Numbered from the stretch's first letter, positions 53,385 through 62,724 are shown. The stretch is DNA of 64,000 nt from Vacuolonema iberomarrocanum LEGE 07170 (GCA_015207365.1 JADEXA010000030.1:19348-83347), one strand, 5' to 3'. The notes: generated from the sequence alone by a model not told the origin. Numbers and translations: made by a program.

Positions 53385-54014
53385 ATGCAAGGTTCCACCG
53401 TTTCCACCGATGCTAACTATACGGAAGCCAATGCGCCTGTAGTCGAAGCAGCGCATCATGAGGAGCATCCCGATCTGCGGGTCTGGGGTCTGCTCACGTT
53501 CCTCGCCTCCGAATCGTTGATGTTTGGCGGATTCTTTGCCGCCTACCTGTTCTTAAGAGGCATTGCGACCCAATGGCCTCCGGAAGGGACGGAAGTCGAA
53601 TTGCTTGTACCTGCTATTAATACTGTCATTCTGGTATCCAGTAGTTTTGTGATTCACCTGGGTGATTCGGCCATCAAGAAAGATGATGTAGCCGGGTTGC
53701 GCAAGTGGTACATCCTGACCGCCATCATGGGAACGATTTTCTTGGCGGGTCAGATCTATGAGTACAAAACGCTTGGTTATGGCTTAGCCAGCAATATTTT
53801 TGCCAATTGCTTTTACCTGATGACGGGCTTCCACGGCTTGCATGTGTTTGTGGGATTGCTATTGATTTTGGGTGTGTTGTGGCGATCGCGTCGGCCCAAT
53901 CACTACTCCGCCACCAAGCACACCGGGGTTGAAATGGCCGAAATTTACTGGCACTTCGTTGATATCATCTGGATTGTTTTGTTCTCGCTGATCTATATTC
54001 TCACGCGCTTCTAA
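53385..54014 (+). CDS. ctaE: Cytochrome c oxidase subunit III
   Basis: A 209-residue subunit III with five TM helices, including SESLMFGGFFAAYLFLRG, TVILVSSSFVIHLGDSAI, MTGFHGLHVFVGLLLILGV and VEMAEIYWHFVDIIWIVLF. The GFHGLHVFVG and YWHFVDxxW blocks are invariant in the family. It is the shorter, five-helix form found in cyanobacteria. The ATG at 53385 gives MQGSTVSTDAN. Confidence 0.96.
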   Translation: MQGSTVSTDANYTEANAPVVEAAHHEEHPDLRVWGLLTFLASESLMFGGFFAAYLFLRGIATQWPPEGTEVELLVPAINTVILVSSSFVIHLGDSAIKKDDVAGLRKWYILTAIMGTIFLAGQIYEYKTLGYGLASNIFANCFYLMTGFHGLHVFVGLLLILGVLWRSRRPNHYSATKHTGVEMAEIYWHFVDIIWIVLFSLIYILTRF

Positions 54015-54301
54015 AGCCCTTAAAAATACGTCTCAGCATTCTATTTTCCTCAGTTTGCTACGAGTAAGCATGGGCTAGGTCTGAGCCTGTAGAGATCTCG
54101 ACGTAAGACTCAATCTAACGCGTGAATGATGTTTTTTTGTTTTGGCGCTGCGTGAAACTCGCCATTATTGTCCGAGTCGTTGCGTCGATACTCTCTCGGT
54201 TTCATCTGACTCTCCTCATTCCTACATCCCCGTCGCAGGGCAGGTTTCTCAGGAAAACTGTCCTGCTTTTCTTTGGTGGAACTGCGGACGCTATAGTATT
54301 A

Positions 54302-54488
54302 CCAATTCTGTGAAAATCAAAAGCCGATCATTTTTTGAAACCCATAGCGGTGTGCAACCGCATTAAGCACAGCAACGGTTGTGTGGGGCGCGCCGCGCCC
54401 CACACAACCGTACTTAACTAACGCGCATAGCGCTACAAGTAACGCGGGGAGGCAAAAAATGATCGGTAATGGGTTCTTCGTGAATGCG
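54302..54488. repeat. Family C element, copy 3, split by a family A insertion
   Basis: The left part starts CCAATTCTGTGAAAATC and has GCCGATCATTTTTTGAAACC; after the inserted A copy, GGCAAAAAATGATCGG follows and then a diverged outer arm GGGTTCTTCGTGAA. The right terminus is uncertain by several bases. It lies between ctaE and the gene at 54716. Confidence 0.7.
54345..54435. repeat. Family A hairpin element, copy 3 (91 bp), nested inside family C
   Basis: The sequence matches copy 2 at 45355. The flanks are CA on both sides (54343-54344, 54436-54437) instead of TA, still a 2-bp duplication. Confidence 0.9.
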
Positions 54489-54715
54489 TGTAAGCGAGTA
54501 GTGTCCTGATAGGGGATCTTGTCTTCTTCCTCGAATGGAAAAAATCGCTCGGGATGTCAGAAATGTGAGGGTTTATGAACAGTCTTAACAAGGTGTTGTA
54601 GAATTTCAGGCAACACAATTGCATAGCAAACCCCCTAAATTTTCCTGCCGAACCACTGACGGATTCAGATTACGTTTTTGGGTCGGGGTTTCTACCACAA
54701 CCACTTCATTGGTCT

Positions 54716-55609
54716 ATGTTGCAATCTATTGACGATATCTTTAGGCAAGCACGTCAGGGAAGCGTGTCGGCCATCATCCAGATCCTCAACGAGAAGCTCT
54801 CGGATTCGGGGGTTCGGACGCGAGCCATGTTGGATAATGGCGTCTTGCAATTGTTGTGTGAGGCGCCTGATCCCCATCAGCTTGAGCAAGGGGCATTGGT
54901 GCAGCGTGTGAAGTCGTTGTTAGAGGGGATTAGCCCAAACAAGATTCGGCGGGTCAACATCAATGGCCGGATTGCCAGAGAACAGCAGTTGCTTTGGTTG
55001 GACGAAATTAAGCGGGATCCAGATAGTCAGTTGTTGTGGTCGGAAGAGGTGCGATTGAAGCCCCCCAATCCGGTACGGCGCTGGTGGGAAGATCGCAAGT
55101 TTAATCGAGAAGAAGCAGCGATCGCTGCTCTCCACAAAAAAGACAAACCTAAAAAAGAAACCGCCTCGCGTCATTTCTGGCGCGGCTTGTTGGTGGGCGG
55201 CTTGAGCCTAGGTGTGTTTGCCCTATTACTGGGTTGGGCGGTGTCCGATTGGTTGGGCATTCAGCCCCCGGCGTGGCTGGCGCGGGAACCAGAGGTAGAA
55301 GAGGACGTGAGTCCCTCCCCCGAAACCGATCCCGAACCCACCGCTACCCCGGCGGCTGAGCCCGATCCCTTCGTTGAGGCGGTGCGCCTTGCCGAGCAGG
55401 CGGCTACAGGTGGTACGACAGCGGAAACCTCAGCCGATTGGTTGGAGCTGGCCAGTCGCTGGCAGCGGGCAGCAGACCTGATGGCGCAGGTTCCAGAAGA
55501 TGATCCCCGCTACGCAACGGCACAGGATCGAACCGTGAGTTATAGCCAAAACAGCGAAGTGGCGACACAGGAAGCCGAAACACTACGGGAAGCGGCGGCT
55601 GGGCAGTAA
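54716..55609 (+). CDS. Cyanobacterial membrane protein of unknown function
   Basis: A 297-residue protein. The N-terminal 90 residues form a small alpha/beta domain seen in other cyanobacterial proteins (LNEKLSDSGVRTRAMLDNGV; VKSLLEGISPNKIRRVNING). A basic linker, one TM segment (GLLVGGLSLGVFALLLGWAV near 163-185) and an acidic, Pro/Glu/Thr-rich C-terminal part with a final helical domain (ADWLELASRWQRAADLMAQV) follow. I recall such proteins as conserved hypotheticals. The ATG at 54716 is used; the family A/C repeats lie upstream. Confidence 0.8.
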   Translation: MLQSIDDIFRQARQGSVSAIIQILNEKLSDSGVRTRAMLDNGVLQLLCEAPDPHQLEQGALVQRVKSLLEGISPNKIRRVNINGRIAREQQLLWLDEIKRDPDSQLLWSEEVRLKPPNPVRRWWEDRKFNREEAAIAALHKKDKPKKETASRHFWRGLLVGGLSLGVFALLLGWAVSDWLGIQPPAWLAREPEVEEDVSPSPETDPEPTATPAAEPDPFVEAVRLAEQAATGGTTAETSADWLELASRWQRAADLMAQVPEDDPRYATAQDRTVSYSQNSEVATQEAETLREAAAGQ

Positions 55610-55679
55610 GGAACGGTCTGAAAAGGCTCTTGGCTGAGGCTGCATAGGCTCCGCGTAACGCACCATCTGAATCCTTTTA

Positions 55680-55770
55680 TAGCGGTGTGCAACCGCATTA
55701 AACACAGCAACGGTTGTGTGGGGCGCGCCGCGCCCCACACAACCGTACTTAACTAACGCGCATAGCGCTA
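55680..55770. repeat. Family A hairpin element, copy 4 (91 bp)
   Basis: It differs from copy 2 by a single base (ATTAAACACAGC for ATTAAGCACAGC). TA flanks at 55678-55679 and 55771-55772. It stands alone between the gene at 54716 and ispF, so it did not land in a visible older repeat. Confidence 0.93.
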
Positions 55771-55926
55771 TAGTTTGAGCGCTTCTGGATTTCCGCATGC
55801 GCGGAAATGACAACGGTGTAAAATTCTGCAACCGATGGTGCAACCTCAAGGGCCGTTACTCTATCTGGTTGATACAGTATGCCAACAATCGGATAGCGTA
55901 TTAGAGGACTCGACTATCGTCAATCT

Positions 55927-56406
55927 ATGAACATTCGGATTGGGAATGGCTACGATATGCATCGGTTGGTGAGCGATCGCCCCCTGATTCTGGGCGGTAC
56001 CCAGATTCCCCACGAGTTGGGCTTGCTGGGGCATAGCGATGCCGATGTCCTCACCCATGCCATCATGGATGCCATGCTAGGAGCGCTTTGCTTGGGCGAT
56101 ATCGGGCATCTTTTTCCCCCGAGTGATCCCCAGTGGAAAGGGGCAGACAGCCTGAAATTGCTTACCCAAGTGAATGAATTGATACATCAAAAGGGCTGGC
56201 AAATTGGCAACCTGGATGCGGTGGTGGTGGCCGAGCGCCCGAAGCTCAAGCCGCACCTGGAAGCGATGCGCGATCGCCTATCCAAAACCCTGCAGATTGC
56301 TGCCGATCAGGTCAGTGTCAAAGCGACAACGAACGAAAAACTGGGGCCCACAGGGCGGGAAGAAGGTATCGCTGCCTATGCCGTTGCCCTTCTCATCGCT
56401 GCTTGA
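55927..56406 (+). CDS. ispF: 2-C-methyl-D-erythritol 2,4-cyclodiphosphate synthase IspF
   Basis: A 159-residue enzyme of the MEP pathway, giving the cyclic diphosphate on the way to isoprenoids (chlorophyll phytol, carotenoids). The zinc ligands are present: RIGNGYDMHRL gives Asp 10 and His 12, and LLGHSDADVLTHAIMDAMLG gives His 44. GDIGHLFPP and VKATTNEKLGPTGREEGIAA are the other family blocks. Length is typical. The ATG at 55927 is clear. Confidence 0.96.
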   Translation: MNIRIGNGYDMHRLVSDRPLILGGTQIPHELGLLGHSDADVLTHAIMDAMLGALCLGDIGHLFPPSDPQWKGADSLKLLTQVNELIHQKGWQIGNLDAVVVAERPKLKPHLEAMRDRLSKTLQIAADQVSVKATTNEKLGPTGREEGIAAYAVALLIAA

Positions 56407-56535
56407 TCCATAGCCCGCCCTCTATTTCCTGCCGCATCCGCCCATCTACGCCCCGACCCATCCCCTCACCTACTCCCTGCCATATCCATCCATCTACGCC
56501 CGATCAGACTGCAAGCTCGTACAGAAGGATCCCTC

Positions 56536-57099
56536 ATGTCCATCTCCCCGCAATTGCCGCAACTGCTTCGCTCACGCCTCTTTTTCCAGGGCCGCAAGTT
56601 CAGCTTTGAAGTCAATCGCTTGCGCCTACCCAATGGCGTTGAAGGGGAATGGGAATGCGTGCGGCATCCCGGCGGTGCGGTGGCGGTTCCCCTCACGCCA
56701 GAAGGCAAGCTAATCATGGTGCGGCAATATCGCTTTGCTACAGGGCGGCGTCTGCTCGAGTTTCCGGCGGGTACGGTAGAAGATGGAGAGCAGCCTCTGG
56801 CGACGGCACAGCGGGAGATTCAGGAAGAGGTAGGTTATAGCGCTAGCCGCTGGGATCGTCTAGGACAGTTCTACCTGGCTCCGGGGTATTCCGACGAAAT
56901 CATCTACAGCTATCTCGCTCGCGACTTGGACGTTTTGGATCAGCCACCGGATATGGATGAAGACGAGGATATTGAAGTGGTGTTGCTCACACTAGACGAA
57001 TTGGAGCAAGCCATTTTGGATGAGGAACTCGTCGATTCCAAATCCATTAGCAGCTTGCTGTTGCTGCGATCGCACCTGGCCAAAGAAGCGGCGGATTGA
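56536..57099 (+). CDS. NUDIX hydrolase (ADP-ribose pyrophosphatase-like)
   Basis: A 187-residue NUDIX protein with the ADPRase pattern: RQYRFATGRRLLEFPAGTVE, then the box with REIQEEVGY, and LAPGYSDEIIYSYLARDL. These place it among ADP-ribose or related sugar-nucleotide pyrophosphatases. The first gene of a closely spaced pair: only 14 bases separate it from the acetyltransferase. The 129-base gap from ispF holds two similar CATC-CCATCTACGCCC strings but no palindromic element. Confidence 0.9.
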   Translation: MSISPQLPQLLRSRLFFQGRKFSFEVNRLRLPNGVEGEWECVRHPGGAVAVPLTPEGKLIMVRQYRFATGRRLLEFPAGTVEDGEQPLATAQREIQEEVGYSASRWDRLGQFYLAPGYSDEIIYSYLARDLDVLDQPPDMDEDEDIEVVLLTLDELEQAILDEELVDSKSISSLLLLRSHLAKEAAD

Positions 57100-57113
57100 G
57101 TCGGGGTTCACCC

Positions 57114-57914
57114 ATGGATATTGCGGCATACCGTCAGCGGATTGGCGATCGCGATCGCTGGGAGCCGACGGTCGACACGCTGATTCGCCTCCACCGAAAC
57201 CATCTGTATACTGTGCCGTTCGAAAACTTGGATGTGCACCTGGGTCGTCCCATCCTGTTGTCGCTCCCGGCGCTGTTCGACAAAGTGGTGCGTCAGCATC
57301 GGGGGGGCTTTTGCTACGAGCTCAACACCTTGTTTGGCTGGCTGTTGCAAGAGCTTGGGTTTACCGTTGATTTACTGTCAGCGCGGGTCTTTAGCAAAGG
57401 AATATTTGGCCCTCCCTTTGATCATCTGTTGCTGCGGGTAGAGGCGGGCGAGCCGTGGATCGCGGATGTTGGCTTTGGTGATTTGTTCCTTGAGCCCCTA
57501 CCGTTGGTTGCGGGTGAGCATACCCAAGACGACAATACCTATTGCCTGGAGCTAGATGGAGAAGAGGGGGTGCTCTATCGGCGGCGATCGCCCAGCCAAT
57601 CCTGGGAGCCACAATATGCGTTTTCCCTAAAACCTCATCCGCTAGAAGATTTTCAGGACATGTGCGACTATCATCAATCCTCTCCCGCATCGCCCTTTAC
57701 CCAGAAGTCGCTGTGCTCCCTGGCAACCCCAGAAGGTCGTATCACCCTGTCGAACAATCGCCTAATCCAGACCATCGGTGAGCAGCGCCAGCAGCGAAAA
57801 ATCACTACGGCTGAGGAGTATAAGGCGCTGCTTCATACTCACTTTGGTATTGATCTGGGTAACGATATTGAGGTGCATGGGCTGCTCTATCCCCGTAAGA
57901 AGCCTGCGGCGTGA
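57114..57914 (+). CDS. Arylamine N-acetyltransferase
   Basis: A 266-residue NAT-family enzyme with the complete Cys-His-Asp triad: RGGFCYELNT (Cys 67), FDHLLLRV (His 104) and WIADVGFGD (Asp 119), with YTVPFENLDVHLG near the start. NATs acetylate arylamines and hydrazines from acetyl-CoA; the natural cyanobacterial substrate is unknown. The ATG at 57114 (MDIAAYRQR) is preferred to an upstream in-frame GTG-like start at 57096. It forms a pair with the preceding NUDIX gene. Confidence 0.93.
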   Translation: MDIAAYRQRIGDRDRWEPTVDTLIRLHRNHLYTVPFENLDVHLGRPILLSLPALFDKVVRQHRGGFCYELNTLFGWLLQELGFTVDLLSARVFSKGIFGPPFDHLLLRVEAGEPWIADVGFGDLFLEPLPLVAGEHTQDDNTYCLELDGEEGVLYRRRSPSQSWEPQYAFSLKPHPLEDFQDMCDYHQSSPASPFTQKSLCSLATPEGRITLSNNRLIQTIGEQRQQRKITTAEEYKALLHTHFGIDLGNDIEVHGLLYPRKKPAA

Positions 57915-57931
57915 GCAGCAATTTATTTACT

Positions 57932-58019
57932 GGACTTACGCATTTCGTTGATTTTGTGGCCGCGTCGCGGCCACAAAATCAACGAATTTACTCAGGATTA
58001 CGCAAAACTTGCGTAATCC
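57932..58019. repeat. Family D hairpin element, copy 5
   Basis: It starts GGACTTACGCATTTCGTTG and ends GCGTAATCC, with the same GTTGATTTTGTGGCCGCG / CGCGGCCACAAAATCAAC stem as copy 2. It lies between the acetyltransferase and photolyase genes. Confidence 0.88.
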
Positions 58020-58145
58020 TGATTTAGTTAGCTTAGGGAGTAAACCACGGCATGAATCGCTGTAGACTTCTACACTGGTAAACGGCTAGTGACGGGTTTG
58101 CTCGCTATTGCCGAAGGTTTGGCCATTTTTACGCGCACTGGATTC

Positions 58146-59588
58146 ATGACGGATTTGATTCTTTTTTGGCATCGCCGAGATTTGCGGATCTCTGACAATG
58201 TCGGTCTGGCAAAAGCAAGAGCGCGATCGCCCCATCTGGTCGGGGTGTTTTGCCTAGATCCCAACATCTTAGAGCGAGATGATGTAGCGCCTGCTCGGGT
58301 GACGTACATGATCGGCTGCTTGCAGGAGTTGCAAAACCGTTACGAACAAGCTGGAACCCAACTGCTCATTGTGCAGGACGATCCCGCTAAAGCCTTACCC
58401 AAACTCGCAACGGCCCTAGAGGCGACGGCCATTTACTGGAATCGGGATGTGGAACCCTACGGTCGGGAGCGCGATCGCACCGTCGCGGCCAATCTGAAAG
58501 AAGCTGGGATTGAGTACCAGGCATTCTGGGATCAAATCTTGCATCATCCCAAGGAGATTTCGACCAACGCGGGCACTCCCTACACCGTCTACACCCCTTT
58601 TTGGAAAAACTGGATCACCCACGATAAGGCCGAACCCTGTCCTGATCTGGCCGATGCGAAAGGACTGGATGCGGCACAGCAAAAAACGGCAGAAAAAGTA
58701 GGCGTCGGTCCGTTACCCACTGCGGTAGATCTAGGTTACGGCTGGGACAATCCGCTGGTGCTAGAGCCGGGAGAATGGGTGGCTCAGACTCGGCTGGAGC
58801 ATTTTTGTGATGGGGCGATCGCTGAATACCAAGCCGATCGCAATCTACCCGCCCTGGATGGCACCTCTACCCTGAGTCCAGCGCTGAAGTTTGGGGCGAT
58901 CGGCATTCGCACTGTTTGGGCAGCTGCCCAGGCTGTTTACAACCGCAGCCGCAGCGACGAAACCCGCGATGGGGTTCGCACCTGGCAGCAAGAACTAGCA
59001 TGGCGAGAGTTTTACCAGCATGTCATGTACCATTTCCCCGAGCTAGCCGAGGGGCCTTACCGCGATACCTATAAGAATTTTCCTTGGGACAATGACGAGC
59101 AACGCTTCGACGCCTGGTGTCAGGGGAAAACGGGCTATCCCATTGTAGATGCGGCCATGCGGCAGCTCAACGAACTGGGCTGGATGCACAACCGTTGCCG
59201 CATGATTGTGGCCAGTTTCCTGACCAAAGATCTGATTATTGACTGGCGCTGGGGCGAGCGCTACTTCATGCAATTGTTGATCGATGGCGACCTGTCGGCC
59301 AACAATGGTGGCTGGCAATGGAGCGCTTCTAGCGGCATGGATCCCAAACCCCTCCGTATTTTCAACCCCGCAAGCCAGTCCCAGAAGTTTGATTCCGAAG
59401 CCGAATATATTCGTCAGTGGCTTCCTGAAGTGCGCCATCTAGACACCGAAATGCTGGTCACTGGGAAAATCCCAAAGGGCGATCGCGACGCCTGCGACTA
59501 TCCTCAACCCATCGTTGATCACAAGCAGCGCCAGGCGCAGTTCAAAGAAAGATACAGCGCCCAAAAAGCCCAGGCGAAGTCGTCATAA
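58146..59588 (+). CDS. phrB: Deoxyribodipyrimidine photolyase (cryptochrome/photolyase family)
   Basis: A 480-residue class I photolyase. The N-terminal antenna domain starts MTDLILFWHRRDLRISDN; the C-terminal FAD domain has WQQELAWREFYQHVMYHFPE, GYPIVDAAMRQLNELGWMHN and ANNGGWQWSASSGMDPKPLR with the conserved Trp chain. It repairs cyclobutane pyrimidine dimers with blue light. The start at 58146 matches the family; an upstream in-frame start at 58089 adds 19 residues. GCGATCGC octamers are numerous. Confidence 0.95.
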   Translation: MTDLILFWHRRDLRISDNVGLAKARARSPHLVGVFCLDPNILERDDVAPARVTYMIGCLQELQNRYEQAGTQLLIVQDDPAKALPKLATALEATAIYWNRDVEPYGRERDRTVAANLKEAGIEYQAFWDQILHHPKEISTNAGTPYTVYTPFWKNWITHDKAEPCPDLADAKGLDAAQQKTAEKVGVGPLPTAVDLGYGWDNPLVLEPGEWVAQTRLEHFCDGAIAEYQADRNLPALDGTSTLSPALKFGAIGIRTVWAAAQAVYNRSRSDETRDGVRTWQQELAWREFYQHVMYHFPELAEGPYRDTYKNFPWDNDEQRFDAWCQGKTGYPIVDAAMRQLNELGWMHNRCRMIVASFLTKDLIIDWRWGERYFMQLLIDGDLSANNGGWQWSASSGMDPKPLRIFNPASQSQKFDSEAEYIRQWLPEVRHLDTEMLVTGKIPKGDRDACDYPQPIVDHKQRQAQFKERYSAQKAQAKSS

Positions 59589-59732
59589 TCAGCTTGGGGC
59601 TTGATGTCGTGAGCCAGAAGGGCTCATCATTCCATCCATACGCCTCAACCCCATGTAGGGTGCGCACTGCCCACCGGGCCTCTTTACCGATATCAACTCC
59701 ACCCATCCTCTTCCCTAAACCGCGCTTCGTCC

Positions 59733-60359
59733 ATGCTCAGCTACATCAAAGGCAGCCTCATCGGCATTCAGAAACTCTCCGCCAGCCGTGTCATCGTGGT
59801 CATCGAAGCGAACCAGATGGGGTATGAAATCCAGGTCGTCCCCCGATTGGTACAAGAATTTCCATCCGTGGGGGAAACGGTGCAAATTTTCACCCACCAG
59901 CAAGTACGCGACGACCAAATAGTGCTCTTTGGGTTTGCGTCGATGGCCGAACGAGATCTGTTTCGGCAACTACTGAGCGTGAGTGGAATTGGCCCCCAGG
60001 CGGCGATCGCGCTCCTCGATACCTTGAGCTTGACGGAGCTGGTGCAGGCGATCGTTAGCAGCAATACCCGTGCCTTGTCTCGGGCTCAGGGTGTCGGCAC
60101 GCGCACCGCCGAGCGGCTAGCGGTGGAACTCAAAACCAAGCTGGCAGAGTGGCGTGTCCAGTCTGGGTTGCTCACGGCTCCCGATGCTATCCCCGTTTCT
60201 TCTGTGCAGGAAGATGTGGAGATGAGCTTGCTTGCTCTGGGCTATACCAATAGCGAAATTCTGCAAGCGCTGCGAGCGGTGGGGCAAAAAAAAGCGCTGG
60301 CCAAAACTGCTAATGCAGAAGAGTGGATTCGAGAGGCGATCGCCTGGCTCAGCCAATAA
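59733..60359 (+). CDS. ruvA: Holliday junction DNA helicase subunit RuvA
   Basis: A 208-residue RuvA: domain I OB-fold (MLSYIKGSLIGIQ), domain II with two HhH motifs (LLSVSGIGPQAAIALLDTLS; RAQGVGTRTAERLAVELKTK), and the C-terminal domain III (EDVEMSLLALGYTNSEILQA) that touches RuvB. It binds four-way junctions during recombination. Length is typical. It starts a conserved ruvA-rpsO-pam68 order seen in cyanobacteria. Confidence 0.96.
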   Translation: MLSYIKGSLIGIQKLSASRVIVVIEANQMGYEIQVVPRLVQEFPSVGETVQIFTHQQVRDDQIVLFGFASMAERDLFRQLLSVSGIGPQAAIALLDTLSLTELVQAIVSSNTRALSRAQGVGTRTAERLAVELKTKLAEWRVQSGLLTAPDAIPVSSVQEDVEMSLLALGYTNSEILQALRAVGQKKALAKTANAEEWIREAIAWLSQ

Positions 60360-60483
60360 TGCCGAATCCGAAGTTAGCATCAGGGCTACCGAGAAAGACG
60401 AGAAATACTTAGCTGACGCTCTCCCCCTGACCGAGCCAACGTGGTATTATTATTGATTGTATTTGTCACAGAGCCGACGCCTT

Positions 60484-60753
60484 ATGTCTCTTTTACAGGA
60501 GCAAAAACAAGAAATCATTTCCGATTACCAGGTTCACGAGACCGACACGGGATCTGCCGATGTGCAGGTTGCCATGCTGACTGAGCGGATTAATCGCCTA
60601 TCGTCTCACCTCAAAGCCAACAAGCAAGACCACTCCTCTCGCCGTGGGTTGCTGCAAATGATTGGCCGCCGCAAGCGCCTCCTCGCCTACATTCGCAAGC
60701 AAGATGCTGAGCGCTACCAAGCACTGATCAAGCGTCTGGGAATCCGGGGTTAG
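60484..60753 (+). CDS. rpsO: 30S ribosomal protein S15
   Basis: An 89-residue S15: LLQEQKQEIISDYQVHETDT, GSADVQVAMLTERINRLSSH, HSSRRGLLQMIGRRKRLLAY are canonical. It binds 16S rRNA and starts platform assembly. The start at 60484 (MSLLQEQK) gives the family length; the frame is open upstream to a TTG at 60457. The gap of 124 bases after ruvA probably holds an own promoter (GGTATTATTATTG at 60440). Confidence 0.97.
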   Translation: MSLLQEQKQEIISDYQVHETDTGSADVQVAMLTERINRLSSHLKANKQDHSSRRGLLQMIGRRKRLLAYIRKQDAERYQALIKRLGIRG

Positions 60754-60765
60754 TCGACCAAACCA

Positions 60766-61257
60766 ATGGCATCCAATTCTTCCAAGAAAAACGAAAGCGA
60801 CGCCGAGCGATCGCCACTGCCCTTTGAGCCGAAGCGGCGGAAGGCGGCGGAAAAGCCATCCAAACCTTCCTCAGCCAAAGCCACGAAGCAAGAGTCAGCG
60901 CCTTCCAGATCGCAATCTGAACCGAATTCCATGGCCATTCCGGATAGTGTCAGCCGCCGAATGGTACGCCGTATGGCGCTATTTTGTGGTGTTCCAAGTG
61001 CGTTGGGTATTTCCTCCTTCGTCGTCAGTTATGCGGCGGTGAGTCATGGCGTTGAGCTTCCGAATACGGCTGTTTTATTAGTGAGTCTGGGCTTCTTTGG
61101 GTTGGGTGTCCTGGGTCTGAGTTATGGTGTTCTTTCGGCATCGTGGGATGAAACAACGCCTGGCGGGTTGATCGGCTTCGACCAGTTTCGGCTGAACTTT
61201 GGTCGGATGACGTCTGCCTGGAGAGACGCTCGGCAAAATCGTCAGTCCAACTCTTAG
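60766..61257 (+). CDS. PAM68-like photosystem II assembly protein
   Basis: A 163-residue protein of the PAM68/DUF3464 family. The N-terminal half is charged and disordered; MAIPDSVSRRMVRRMALFCG leads to two TM helices (SALGISSFVVSYAAVSHGVE; AVLLVSLGFFGLGVLGLSYG) and then a conserved ASWDETTPGGLIGFDQFRLN region. PAM68 works in PSII assembly, and in Synechocystis also associates with ribosomes or translocon. It sits 12 bases beyond rpsO and is probably co-transcribed. Confidence 0.92.
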   Translation: MASNSSKKNESDAERSPLPFEPKRRKAAEKPSKPSSAKATKQESAPSRSQSEPNSMAIPDSVSRRMVRRMALFCGVPSALGISSFVVSYAAVSHGVELPNTAVLLVSLGFFGLGVLGLSYGVLSASWDETTPGGLIGFDQFRLNFGRMTSAWRDARQNRQSNS

Positions 61258-61294
61258 CGCCGCCAACTCGACGCCCCGGCGTTGCTGGTTGAGG

Positions 61295-61341
61295 GTATGA
61301 ATTTCTCCAGGGGTGCAGCGCACCCCTGGAGAAATTCATAC
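61295..61341 (+). terminator. 22-bp perfect hairpin after pam68
   Basis: The arm 61295-61316 (GTATGAATTTCTCCAGGGGTGC) would pair with 61320-61341, with AGC as loop, the same loop as the 43-bp stem at 33824. No T-run follows, so termination may be by another means or the hairpin may be a repeat element. It lies 37 bases beyond the stop. Confidence 0.65.
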
Positions 61342-61662
61342 TTGGACCCTGCATCACCGACGCCCCTATCTGAATGAAAACGGCGACTTTAATAGTTTTT
61401 GAAACCCATCCATTGCAGGTCTCTTATCCGGTGTGCGTTGGCATTTCTTAAGGAGATGTTACGAAGAGCGCAGGAAGGTTGGGCAAAACACCGACAAATG
61501 CTCGCCCCAGCGTAGAATGAAGGGCAGGCTAAATGTTTGTTTTCCACCGTGTTATTAGGCATCACGGGCTTTTTATACGTCACGGGCGTTAGCTGCCAGA
61601 GTATAAATCCCTTGGTGAATGTGTTTGCATAGGTTGATAGTCGGTAAGCTTAGGATTTTGAC
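61342..61662. other. Intergenic region upstream of the DAHP synthase gene
   Basis: The 321 bases between hairpin and start codon contain no open frame of interest. AAGGAGATGTTACGAAGAGC at about 61450 resembles a ribosome binding site, but no reading frame follows it. A leader or promoter of aroF should be here. Confidence 0.5.
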
Positions 61663-62724
61663 ATGATTGTAGTGATGAAAGCCGGAACTCCCGAGGCCGA
61701 AATCGAGCGTCTCAGTCAGGAGTTTGTCTCAATGGGGCTGGAACCCGAAAAGATTGTCGGTCGCCACAAGACGGTAGTTGGGCTGGTGGGTGAAACGGCT
61801 GATATGGATGCGCTCCAACTGCAAGAGCTGAGTGGTTGGATTGAGCAAGTTCTGCGAGTTGAGAAGCCCTACAAGCGCGTCAGCCGCGAGTTTCGCCATG
61901 GGGAAGCTAGCCAAGTTTTTGTTTCTACCCCGGATGGCGCCGTGCCCTTTGGCGAACATGAGCCATTGGTGATTGTGGCAGGTCCCTGTTCTGTCGAGAA
62001 CGAAGAGATGATCGTGGAAACGGCGAAGCGGGTCAAAGCGGCAGGAGCCAAGTTCCTCCGTGGCGGGGCTTACAAGCCTCGCACCTCTCCCTATGCTTTC
62101 CAGGGTCATGGTGAAAGTGCCCTTGCCCTGCTCGCGGCAGCGAAGGAAGCGAGCGGTTTGGGCATCATCACCGAAGTGATGGATGCAGCGGATATCGAGA
62201 AGATTGCTGAAGTGGCAGATGTGCTGCAAGTTGGCGCACGGAACATGCACAACTTCTCGTTGCTGAAGAAGATTGGGGCGCAAGACAAGCCCGTACTCCT
62301 CAAGCGGGGGATGTCGGCCACCATTGATGAATGGTTGATGGCGGCAGAGTACATCATGGCAGCCGGTAACCCCAACGTCATTCTGTGTGAACGAGGTATT
62401 CGTACCTTTGACAGCCGCTATGCCCGGAATACGTTGGATCTGGCGGTCATTCCGGTGTTGCGATCGCTCACCCATCTGCCCATCATGATTGACCCTAGCC
62501 ATGGCACCGGCAAGTGGGAGTATGTGCCGTCAATGGCTATGGCAGCTATAGCGGGTGGTACCGATTCGCTGATGATTGAGGTTCACCCCAATCCTTCCAA
62601 GGCGCTGTCAGATGGGCCTCAGTCGTTGACGCCCGATCGCTTCGATCGCCTGATGACAGATTTGGCGGTGATTGGCAAAGCGGTCGATCGCTGGACAGAT
62701 AGTCCTTTGCCTGTCCTTGCTTAG
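61663..62724 (+). CDS. aroF: 3-deoxy-7-phosphoheptulonate (DAHP) synthase, type I-beta
   Basis: A 353-residue enzyme that condenses PEP and erythrose 4-phosphate at the head of the shikimate pathway. An N-terminal ferredoxin-like regulatory region (residues 1 to about 85) is typical of the beta subgroup. The barrel begins with AGPCSVEN near 106; KFLRGGAYKPRTSPYAFQGH, LLKRGMSATIDEWLMAAEYI and MIDPSHGTGKWEYVPSMAMA hold the PEP, metal and phosphate ligands. The ATG at 61663 gives MIVVMKAG. A terminator follows at 62855. Confidence 0.96.
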   Translation: MIVVMKAGTPEAEIERLSQEFVSMGLEPEKIVGRHKTVVGLVGETADMDALQLQELSGWIEQVLRVEKPYKRVSREFRHGEASQVFVSTPDGAVPFGEHEPLVIVAGPCSVENEEMIVETAKRVKAAGAKFLRGGAYKPRTSPYAFQGHGESALALLAAAKEASGLGIITEVMDAADIEKIAEVADVLQVGARNMHNFSLLKKIGAQDKPVLLKRGMSATIDEWLMAAEYIMAAGNPNVILCERGIRTFDSRYARNTLDLAVIPVLRSLTHLPIMIDPSHGTGKWEYVPSMAMAAIAGGTDSLMIEVHPNPSKALSDGPQSLTPDRFDRLMTDLAVIGKAVDRWTDSPLPVLA

